Below, piece after piece: positions 11,595-22,100 of a stretch of DNA of 64,000 nucleotides; position 1 is the stretch's first letter, and every line of letters starts with the position of its first letter. The notes under the pieces were generated by a model that worked only from the letters and a program-made list of their open reading frames with translations, did no database searches and was not told where the DNA came from. Source of the DNA: Phoebastria nigripes (Eukaryota; Chordata; Aves; Procellariiformes; Diomedeidae); contig JAYKAV010002330.1 of NCBI GenBank assembly GCA_035582835.1, forward strand, positions 495,529 to 559,528, read 5' to 3'. The position numbers and the translations under genes were made by a program.

Positions 11595-14500
11595 GGACAG
11601 AATTCTCCATTTTCTCCCAAGAATTAACTCACTTTTTCAGTCATGCCTCTTTTCCCACCCCATTTCCCTGGTGGGACAGGGGATTCAGAAGAGGAGACAC
11701 ACTTATTGACCCTTTTTCACTTGTAACCAAAACCTGCATATTGCTACTGGCCTTTCATTTGTAGTAGACATCACTGAAAATTAGGAGGAACTGGGCAATG
11801 ATACACAACAGTGGTTATGAGAGCGAGGTCCAACAAACATTTGCTAACACATCACATACTCTGCCTTCTGGGAACTTTTTTGTTGTCTGTGGTCTGANCA
11901 AAGCTGTGGTAAAATTAAGTGGTTTAGTGTCCCTAAGCTGGGGCCGGGGTGGGTGGTTGGGGGTAGGCAGTAGAAAAGGCAGGCAACACCGGGAAGAAGG
12001 TTAGCTTTGTATCAGCCCCGCTTTGGTGGTCAGGAACTGACTCACGAGAGAAGTCCTGCCAGAGCCATGTCCTGCACCTTGGCCCCTTGTCCGGCAGGCA
12101 AGAGCCCGAGCCTCGCAGATCCATGATGGCATTTCTACTGCAAACTGCTCCTCATTGGAGGAGGAATGGCCAACCTGAACTCCAGTCTTTTCTTGAGATT
12201 CAGAAAGTTAGGTTGCTTTTAATTTCTTCACCGTTTTTTGAGTGTTTCCACTCTTCCTCGCTCCAGACAGTCTGTCCTGTGGTGTGTCCAAGCAAACTGA
12301 GAGCAGGAGACTGAAAGCCTTGGGGGACAGCTTGTTTTGGTCATGCTAGCTAGTATGTTTTCAGCTGTAAAAGTGAGGGGTGGCTGGAAAAAGCTCCACA
12401 AAATTTCCGAAGTCTGTGTCTGATGGTGCTAATGGCTTGAGGGGTTGACCTCACTTCAGTTGACATTCCAGATTATAAACACTTCTGTAACACCTTCACT
12501 GTGTGAGACCAATAGTTGCTTAAAACACTGGCAAATGAGTTGTAGTATCCAGAAGAGTCTGTTGGTGGGAAACATTGTTTGTGTGTGAAGCAGAGCTGTG
12601 AACGTGTGATTGCACAACACTTCAACAGGGAGTGGGGCTATGGGTGGGTGTAGGGCTGAAAAGCTGCATTTCTGGGGGTAAGGAACTTGAAATATGACAT
12701 ACAGGGGTGTGAGCTAAGAACACTAATGCCCTTTTGATAGCTGGTATCTGCCGTTCAAGCTTAATCAGTTTTTATGAGAAAGTCTGGAGACTTTCTGGGC
12801 TGCCATTTGTGTAGAGTCCTAAGTCTAGTTAATTTTGTCGGTCTTAAGTCTGTAAGACAGATTGTAAAAGAATTTAATGCAAATAAAGCTGAGAACAGAG
12901 GTCCTAAGTGAATTATGATCACAGTCTTTCATTGTTCTTGTTGCTGGGCTGTGGTGTGGGCAGCAAAGCAGTATTGAGGGTTGAGATGCAAAAGATCGTC
13001 TGGGATCTCTTGGTGGAAGATGTAAGATTTCTATTTCTTAGCAAGCTGGTAGATGAAAATATTTGGGAAACTTTTTGAAGATGAAAGGATTCCTTAAACA
13101 TTGGCATTCATGCCAGCACTTTCTGTAGAGTATGTCTAAGGAAAAATTCAGTGACAGTTCTCAGTACTGTTTCATCTGGCAACTCCATTGTGTTATGGAC
13201 CACCAGCCAAAGCTCTGATTAGAGAACCACTCGATTTCTCTCCATCGTTTTTATGCGACATTAAATATTAAGTCTAAAAAAAAAAAACCTTGCCTTACTG
13301 CTTGCTGCCACGGTCCGTAAGTGCTCTCTCCATTTACAAGCCAATGACATGTGCCCAGCTCATTACTGCTGTAGTCAGCAGTTTCCAAGCAGCCTGTGAT
13401 TGTTACTAATTACCTGCAGATGCATTTTCCCTGCTCCGGCTTGCTGATTTCAGCGTGGTCAGTATCACTTTGAGAGGACAAAGTCATGCTAAATTGACAC
13501 CTTCGCGCGGCTCTCCGATACGGCACTGAGGGCAGATTGACAAACCTGCAGGCAGCCCTGGCTGTGGCCGGCCTCAGAGTCAGTTTGCATTAACAGAGCC
13601 AGGAGCAACTGTTGGCCAGCCTCACCCAGAGCCAGAGAAGTGCGTTTCACTGTAGTGGGATCTGACATGAACCCTATATAGCTCCCTTAAAAGAAGCAGC
13701 ACAGAGCAAAGCATTGGCAGCGGGCTTCGATTTTGTTCCTCCGGCATGTGTTGGAGTGGGGGAGCCTGGTCTTCTCCCATGCCGGGACACCTCCATTGCA
13801 GCTTGCCTCCCTTTGCTCGCCTGCTCTGCCAGGTCGCTGCCAGGGCTTCCAGCCTGATGAGTCTGTTCTGTTGGAGCTGTACTGATGCAGTGCATTTCGC
13901 AGCTTACAGACCTGTGCAGGGAGAGACTGAGACTCTGCCAAACACAGACAGGTTATTCCTTATCATCCACACTCAACCTCGCAACCACACCATGGAAGGA
14001 GTGTTACCTTATGTGCTCCTTCATGGGATCAGCCTTGGAGACAATGGTCCCGTAGAGCCAAATGCATTGGCTTTCCTGCACATTTGTATGCACACTGAAA
14101 AGGTGAGAAGAAACAGAACAAAACCAGGAGCAGAGTGAGTTCATCACCTGGAGGGATGGGGAAGGAGAGATATTCTCAATGGCTGTCATCTTAGTTATCT
14201 GCTTTGGCTTGCATTGCTGGACTCAGCCACCAGACGTAACAGATCCGGCTTCAGGCTGAACTGAACGTAGAGTGAGTGGGGCAAATGCATCTGGCTGAGT
14301 ACACTCCTCCACTCCTGCAAAGATCAGCTTGACTTTTTCCTTAGTGTGGATGCATCCAACACCTTAGATGTAGTGTGTTATGCCAGGTAGTTATTTCTTC
14401 ACAGGTGGCAAAGGTCTGTGGCTAATGCAGGTAACAGGGATATGTTTAACCTTCCATATTCCTGCATATTTTGTCAAATTTTTGTAGTTAGGAAACCAAA

Positions 14501-15424
14501 ATGCTAAAATGGGATAAATGCACGTCAAAAGACAAGCCGTTTCTTGCTAATGTTCTGCTGTAACGTACAGTCCTCAGCTGGCCTCTCAGCGTCTTTTTCC
14601 TTAGGAGTGCTGAGTCTCACAGAAGTCTGTTTCCTGACTCTTCATCCTGTTTTGTTCATCCCATTGTGCTGTGACTGCAACTTAGGAGCCCCTGTTTTGC
14701 CAGGTTTTGCTGAATGGCAGATATTGTTGGTCGCTTCTGAAGCTAGGCACGAAATGGTGGCACTGCAGTTGGACTGGAAACCTTGCCAAAAATGGATCGC
14801 CCCTGAGCAGTTCAGTGTCTGCAGCCAGTGTGGATTCTGATGTCTTCAAAAGGAGGAGAAGAGCCGCTCCTCTAAAATCCCAGGCTGATCTCCTGCCAGG
14901 ATTAAACACTGATAATATTTAGCATTTAGCTCAATGCAATCCAGAAGTACTTCTTGGTTTTTTAACAAGAAAACAAGGGACATGTAGGATGCAGATCACC
15001 TCCAGAAGAATGGCAACAGATCCTTCTCAGGCTATGGATGGAGGATTCATCTGTGCAACCCTAGACACCANCCTTTGGGTGGAGGAGTCTGGAGACACCT
15101 TCCTCTCTCCACAGGCTAGAGCTTAGGCATTGAGTTTGGACTAGCCATCTACTTTTTGCATAACCCAAGTTAGGGGGTCTTATAACACACTTGATTGCGA
15201 TACTCCTGATCAAAGGGTGCTTTAAGCTTCAGTCTCCAGCTGACTCCTGATTAGGGAGGGTCAAGCACTTTTTGAGCTGATTCTAAGGAGGGGTCCTATG
15301 CAAGCGACAGGACTGGAGTGCACCTAACAGAGAGCAAGAGCAGGAGCAACCAGCAGATGCAGCAGTCTGTGCAGAAGGATGGAGAGAAGGGGGCCAGAAA
15401 CTCCATATGCATGCTTAGAAGTGG
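11595..15424. other. Intronic sequence between LTR copy 1 and CR1
   Basis: This is unique sequence with one candidate regulatory block (13310-13660) and an octamer at 12877-12884. No retroviral internal region is present, which argues that the two LTRs are independent insertions. Confidence 0.6.
13310..13660. promoter_or_regulatory. Candidate conserved noncoding element
   Basis: This unique, non-repetitive block contains GTTACTAATTACCTGCAG and CTTCGCGCGGCTCTCCG, unlike the AT-rich repeats around it. It is only a candidate from composition and motif density. Confidence 0.18.
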
Positions 15425-15828
15425 TGATGGTGTGCCCTGCTAGAGCTGGGAGTGTTTGCACTTGGGAAGGGGAGGCTTGCAGAGGGAGCGTTCCCCNTGT
15501 GCATCAATGCTTGATGGAGGGCGAGCAAAGCACATGAAAGCAGACTCTTCTCGGTGGTTGCCAGTGACTGGGCAGGAGGCCATGGGCACGAACTGAAACA
15601 CAGGAAACTCCTCTTACACATGAGAAGAAACCTTTCTGCCATGAGGGTGGTCAAATGCTGGCACAGGTTGCTCAGAGAGGCTATGGAGTGTCTGTCCTTG
15701 GAGATGTTCAAAACCTGATTTAACATGGTCCTGGGCAGCCTGGTTTAGGTGAGCCTGCTCTGAGCAAGGGAGTTGGACTAGATGAACTCGAGTTGCTTTC
15801 TAACCTTAGCTGCTCTGTGTTTCTGTGG
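15425..15828 (+). mobile_element. CR1 LINE, 5'-truncated 3' end
   Basis: The end of CR1 ORF2 and the 3' UTR can be followed through typical blocks: GATGGAGGGCGAGCAAAGCA, CAGACTCTTCTCGGTGGTTG, GGTTGCTCAGAGAGGCTATG, GAGATGTTCAAAACCTG and GGAGTTGGACTAGATGAAC. It ends in the short CTGTG-type terminal repeat (about 15812-15827). CR1 is the dominant LINE of birds. The 5' truncation is usual, and there is no intact reading frame. Confidence 0.85.
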
Positions 15829-16129
15829 TAGGCACAGTGCTTCCATATTGCTGGATAGGAGTGGTGTGTCATTGTCTCTTTGGTGGGATTGTGCCCAGGG
15901 TGGCTCTAGGACAGTCTGCAGTCCTTGGAGCTGGGACCACTGGTACCTTCTGAGGGTCTGCCTGTACTGGGGTGTGCCTGAAAGTAGAGTAGGTGGGTGA
16001 GGAAGCTTCCTCATCCTTTTATTTTGCTCTGTCTGTTCATGTGTTTAAAGGAACAATCTTCAGATACCACAAAACATGGAAGAAAAGATGGGTGTTTTGC
16101 TATCCCTTGTTTCGTTTTGTTTGGGTTTG

Positions 16130-16140
16130 TTTTTTTTTTT
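16130..16140 (+). repeat. Poly-T tract (T11)
   Basis: An 11-base T run inside a longer T-rich stretch (about 16098-16160). Confidence 0.8.
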
Positions 16141-16728
16141 CCTTTTTCCTTATTTTCTATCCTTCCTCATCCCTGGCTCTCTACCCACCCAGCAAAGATA
16201 CCAAAAAGCTTTCCCTGGGATTCTTGACCTGACTGAAGCTCTCTGATGAACACTGTAAGGGCTGTGTCCCTCTGGGAATGGCTGGGAGAGTGTCAGGAGA
16301 AGAGGGACACCGGTGTTGTCTAAGCAGCTTGGAATCTGGCCTATTTCTTTTTATGGCTTTGGAAATTAGGTATCTTAGGGGTACACCAGAGAAGTCAAGA
16401 GTTTACTCTTAGTAAGAAGCTGCAGGAGTGGTGTGTGGTGAGGTGTGTACATCTAGGTAGAGTATTTAATCAATGTGGATAGGTAAGGTGGGAAATGGTC
16501 ACGGGCTGAACCCTTTGGTGAGGGTCCGGGTGGAGCCCCAAGGAAAGGCCACCCTTCTCTGCCGTGTCTTGGCTGGATTCTGAGTGCTCGTCCCACATCA
16601 GAACTGAGTCACCGCCTCTTTCCAAGTTTTACCTTCTCTTTACTATTGCCAAGCTGAAGACAGAAGTTTAACTGATAAACAGTGCTCTTCCTTCTTCAGC
16701 TCCGCTGTGCTCTCTGGAACTGGTGCTG

Positions 16729-17274
16729 TGTCGTGGTTTAACCCTGGCAGCACCTAAACACCACGCAGCTGCTCGCTCACCCCCCCCGCTCCGGTGGGAT
16801 GGGGGAGAGAATCGGGAGGGCATGAGTAGGAAAACTCGTGGGTTGAGATAAAAACAGTTTAATAATTGAAATAAAACGAAGTAGAACAGTAATGGTAACA
16901 GTGATAACAACAGCAACANCAACATATACAAAGCAGGCGATGCACAATGCAATTGCTCACCACCCACCAAACCAAACAAGAGCCCGGGACTCAGGCCCCC
17001 CCCCCCCTTAGTTTTTACACTGAGCATGATGTTACATGGTATGGAATACCCCATTGGCCAGCTGGGTCAACCACCCCGGCTGTGCTCCCCCCGCCAGCTT
17101 CCCATGCAGCTGGCAGGGCAGGGGAGGCGAAAAGTGCCTGGTGCAAGCACCACCCAGCAACAACCAAAACATCAATGGGCCATCAACGCTCCTATTATAC
17201 CAAACCCAAAACACAGCACACCCTCCCCAGCTACTGGGAAGGAAGTTAACTCTGTCCCAGCCGGAACCAGGACA
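16729..17274 (-). mobile_element. Solo LTR of the same avian ERV type (copy 2)
   Basis: A 546-bp element has the same termini (TGTCGTGGTTTAACCC ... GGAACCAGGACA) and a perfect 5-bp target-site duplication TGCTG at 16724-16728 and 17275-17279. It shares with copy 1 the blocks GGTGGGATGGGGGAGAGAAT and ATGGTATGGAATACCCC, but the middle (about 16870-17010) differs and includes a 12-base C run, suggesting another subfamily. It contains one N (16919). The orientation is antisense to PAX5. The intact termini and duplication suggest it is younger than copy 1. Confidence 0.9.
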
Positions 17275-17279
17275 TGCTG

Positions 17280-19059
17280 AAAGGAGCCAAGAAAAGGCTG
17301 CTTCTCTTTTGGCCTAAACCTTATATGTTCTGCCTTTTATGGGCCATTTTTGATGATGATCTGAGACAGCTAAGTACTTTTTTTGTCCAATAGAAACAAT
17401 GATGTGAAGCTTAGAAGCAAAAATAAAGCTCCCAATACATGCCTTTGAGGAATACGTAGTGAAATAGGACTTCTCACTCTTTCTTGCACACCTGATGTTC
17501 ACAGTGAAGACAACTATTATTTTAGAGATGCAAAAATGTGGTACAGGGTCAATATTTCATTGATGTGAAGTCCAAAAGTGCCTTAATAATGCTGGGAACT
17601 GCATTGTGAAATCTGGCATTGGTGATTCCTGGGGGGAAAAGAGGACGTTTATTTTAATTTGTATATTGCTGTAGTCAAAAAAATTCAACCCCAAAATCTT
17701 CTATCTAGTTGATTCTGCAGTTGTAGTTTGTTTATTGTGAATTTAGGTCTAAACCCAGGTCTTGCTGACCACAATGAAAGAACCTGGTTTCGTTAGGAAA
17801 CACTATTTGTCCTTTAAATGCATTTGCTACTTTGCATTTCAAGAATGATGTAGCAGTGGACTCTCTTCACTGATTTCTCACCATTTAGGAGGTCAGTGAC
17901 TGGTCATCCATGTAGCAAGATCCCCAGGTGGAAAGAAGAAAGCACCTGCAGAAGGTGACTTATCCCATGAATTTTTGGATATAAAGTTAGGGATCCTCAT
18001 CAGAGGGTGCCTGTTTCTTTCCGATGACTATTGAGGGAACGAGGAGCATTAGCTTAATCTAGACCTGCATGAGTGGGATGGACCTGCCCTACAGAGAGGA
18101 AGGAGGGTCGCATGAAGGTCCTGGAGGGAATCGTTATCCAGCTGATGTTTGCTGAAATATTGGTAAGCAACAGTGTTACAGCTGTGTTTTCACTAGCTGA
18201 ATGAAAGGATTTCAATTATTTTGATTTCAAATTAAAAAATATTTGCAGTTTTTTAATGAAAAGTAATTTCAAAATGAACAATTTATACTTCCCGTTCCAA
18301 CTCTCTGAAACAAGAGTAGTGTAACATTTTCACAATTCCTTCTTCCTTTTTTTTCTTTTTTTTCCCCCTAAAATCAACACAGTTTTGAAGAAAGTAAAGG
18401 ATTGGTTTTGTTGAAATTGCTTTTTCTTCTGGAAAAATGCTTTATTAAATTTTTTGTTGGCTAATTGTAATAACAGTAATAAAAAGTCTTCTTCTGAGGC
18501 CATTATGTTTTGGTCATATAATCTGTCTCTACGTGGAATTGTTGATCAGTGTTTAAACATTATCACCAGATTATACTTTAATTTCTGTGGGACTGATTTG
18601 AAGTGCAAATCGGTGTTGGTAAATGGCTGGTTTCTAGTGCAGCGTAATGCTAGATTTACAGCTTAGTCTCTACATTTAATAGATAAAAGTGCAGATGCAT
18701 TTTCCAATAATCTATTCGTCACTCCCAATAGGGCCTGTCATGTTAAAGACTTGAAAAAAGGCCACATAAACTCTCGTGGAAAGGCAGCCAATCTGAAAAA
18801 CAAAAGTGTCATTTTTAATGACAGGACAGAGTCTAACTGAAACACTGTTGAATTTTTCCATTTTTATGAATTCTTATCTTGCCATTAAAAAAGAACAAGC
18901 GCATTTGAGAAAGCAAACGAGGCCGCTTGTACCCCACTAAGACCCAGGCTATTAACTGCCTCTTTTGATGATGTGCAGCCTGACTCTGTTGGGAGTTTGG
19001 CTGTGGATTTAAATGTTGAATTTAACTATGGTAAACATGTTTTGGTGCAAAGCATGTAT
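17280..19059. other. AT-rich intronic sequence
   Basis: AT-rich and largely unique. Segment 18200-18380 is rich in ATTTCAA and TTTGAAA words. Segment 18660-19050 looks unique and could be conserved noncoding DNA. Confidence 0.5.
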
Positions 19060-19185
19060 AATAACAATTTGCATTTACATAGCATCTTTGACTTAAGGAT
19101 TTTGCAATCTCTAATTAATTAAATCTGTTTCCCCCTGCCCCCAATACCACTGTGGTATGGATAATAAATACAATTTTTAATGGAA
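19060..19185 (+). mobile_element. Possible L2/MIR tail relic
   Basis: The order of TTACATAGCATCTTTGACTT, CTAATTAATTAAATC, ATACCACTGTGGTATGG and ATAATAAATAC resembles the L2/MIR tail (AATCCTCACAACACCCTGTGAGGTAGG-like). It is diverged and may be coincidental in AT-rich sequence. Confidence 0.35.
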
Positions 19186-22100
19186 CAGCCATGGCAGCAG
19201 GATTAAGACAAGAGGGTTCTGGTGCCCCGGCGCCGGTCCTGATTGCGGTGAGGCTGGGGCTTGTTTTGCAAACGTGCTGAGCAGCCTTGGCTCGTGCTCA
19301 CCCTGGTCCGAGACGCCCTGAAAAAGCTGGGCATCAAACTGACTCTGCACGAGTTGGTGGAAAACACCTTGCTGGCTCTACCCACAGCATCTCCCACTAG
19401 TGTTTGGGTCCTAGGGATGCTCACCCACGGCTGTGCCACCTCTGCGGCAGCCAGGGCTTCGGGTGCACAGAGCTGGCAGGGTGGCTCACCTCCTTGCTGC
19501 TTTAGGGCATCAATGGTCAATTCAGTCCACAGATGGCATTTTTTACTGCCGGAGAAATGCTGTAAATCTGTCGTAGATCTCCAAATTGGAAATAAAAAAA
19601 AAAATAGAAAGGAAAACACCCGAGTGAGCATAAATGCTTCCTAAATTGCTTTTTTTGGCCTGCAACAATAGCAAAACATCTGAGAGTGTCTGTGCAAGCC
19701 ACCAAAATGATATTTCCAGGTGGGTAGAGGGACGTGTTGGCATCTGTGTGCATGCACGGCACAAAAATAAAGTCTAGTGGTAGTCTGAGTCAGGCTGCAG
19801 ATACCATTTCTAGGACAAGGTAATTGTTTTGATGACAGTGGTTGAAGACACCTCCAGACTTGCTACAGCACTGATGATAGGTGGCCTTAGTTGGCCAAAT
19901 ATGAGTTACTTCTCATCTGATACCTGAGCAGTTGGGAGATTCTGTGTATTTACAGAGGGGACAGTGAGTTGTCAGACCAGCAGTTTGGGAAGTGAGTAGA
20001 GGGAATGGTAAACCAGAGACNATTCAAGGGCTATGTGCACCGCTGGGCGATGGAGAGCGTGTCGCGAGGACGCTTGCTGTCTGCCATCAGCTCGCACTGT
20101 CATACCATCACCTAGAAATGGGAACGTGCCTTTTTTTTTTGGATCTAGGAGGACTCACAAAAGAAAAGTTGCAATGGGTAAAGTGTTCCAAATTGGATGA
20201 GCACAAAGCCTGGTGGGTGACGCTGCCTCCAGGTGCTGAGCGGTGTAGGTACTTCTCGAAAGGCTCAGCTCCGAGGAGCCCTGTGGAACTCAAGGGGACG
20301 GGCTCCCTGGCTTCTTGCTGTGGTCTCCGGGAGGCCAGCAGAGATGGCTTTGGCGTAGACCAGGACCGGGTGTGAGCTGGTGCTGCCGGAACTCCAACAG
20401 CTCCATGCCACTGACGGTTCCTTGCTGTTCCCAGTCGGGAACTGACAAAAGTGGCCATCGCTGAGCCAGGGGAGAGAAAGCCAAAGGATCCAGATGTTTT
20501 AATGATGTTGCAGCACGTTTTGGGAGAAGGGGAACATCTTCTGTTGCAGAGTAGGTAGGAAAGCTCTTGCTTATTTTCCCTACTATCTTCTTTGAAAGAG
20601 CTCTTCCTGTAGTTCTGGCCCTGGAAAACACTGTGTTATCTATGAACAGAGATTTTATAAACCCATTTGGGGCTTTTTTTGTAATGGACCATTGTTTCTT
20701 TATAACTTCGTATTACATCAGGCCAAAAATGTGTGAATTTCAGGTTTTGATGTCATTTCTCATACGAATGTTGAACTGTAATGAAAAAAAAAAAAGAAAA
20801 TGCAAAAAGCAAAATGCAGTGGAAGAAATAAAATGCCACTGGCATTTCTTCAAAATACAAGTTGCCTGGTTTTGAGCTGCTTGATGAAACTGGCACATCT
20901 ACCAACAGTGAGAAATACCATTTGTGGAAATCCCATGAGAATCAGCAGGGACAGGGACTGCCTGTGCTGCCACAGACTTGACACCTGACTTGGGATTTTC
21001 ACATAGGTGTGGCTGAAAAGTGAATTCAGTGACGGCATGAAAGGAGTATTGGGGTCCCACTGGAGTTTTCCTTCTTTTCATTGTACATTCTTTACAACAA
21101 TCTAAATTCCTTGAGCTCAGCCCTGTGATGACACTGTACATTTTTTGAGCACTAAATCCTAAAAAAAGGCTTATGCATCAGCAATATCCCTCTAAAGAGA
21201 GGACATATGTGGGTTATCCCCTCCTGAGCAGGTTTCGTTTCTGGCAGTTGCGGGTCCAGACCGGGTGGCTGCCCCAGAGGTGAGCATCCTCTGTGGGAAG
21301 GCTGGCCCTAGACTATCGGGGCTTGAGGATCTGCAGGAGGATGGAGGTTTTGGAAGAACGTGGTGGGAAGCCAGCAGATGCTCCTGCAGCTGCAATAATT
21401 GCGAAGTCCATAGGAGGTGTGGGGTATTGGGGGATGTGGATGAGACTCCCTTTGTCAGCAAATCTGGTTTTTGGTGCTAAACAGAAGGCTTGCTTTTGCT
21501 CCTTCTGTCCTTGTTAATATTGTAATAAAGATGGAATATGGTCACAAACTGTTCCCAGGCACTGATGTAGTCTTGAACAGGTCTGGTAGCTGTTCACTGC
21601 CGAGCAGAATCGTGTCCTGTGCTGCCTGATCTGCCTATGCTAGCCAGTACAGGCAGGCCCAAACACATCCTGGTCTGGCTTGCTCCCACACTGGCACAGA
21701 GACAGACAAGCTGGCGGGACAGGCACCAGCTCGGAACAAAATGTGGCCTGGTCTTGCCAAGCCAGGGCTTCACCCAACCTAGCTCAGGCAGCAGAGCTGC
21801 ATCTGGACCCCGAGCTGGCTGGGGAGTGTTGCCCTGGGTTGCCTTGCCGATCTCTCCCGGTGGAGCTGTGCTGGCCGCTCCCCGGCAAGCAAGGGGCAGC
21901 CATCATACAAACAAATGGGCACTGGCAATAAACTGTGTGACAGGGACACACAGGACAAGCGTCACATATGTCACACACCATACATACACGAGTGGTGTGC
22001 AGGGGTGCAGAGCTGTGCCTCTGCTCTGCGTGCCTTTGCCTGCAGCTGCTGGGGTCACACCGGGAGGTGCTTCATGCAGCTCCCACGTCCTGCCCCAGAG

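Noticed and set aside
11016..17274. The two LTRs as ends of a single provirus
   Set aside because: Flanking duplications differ, the LTR centres differ, and the sequence between them holds a CR1 and unique DNA, not retroviral genes.
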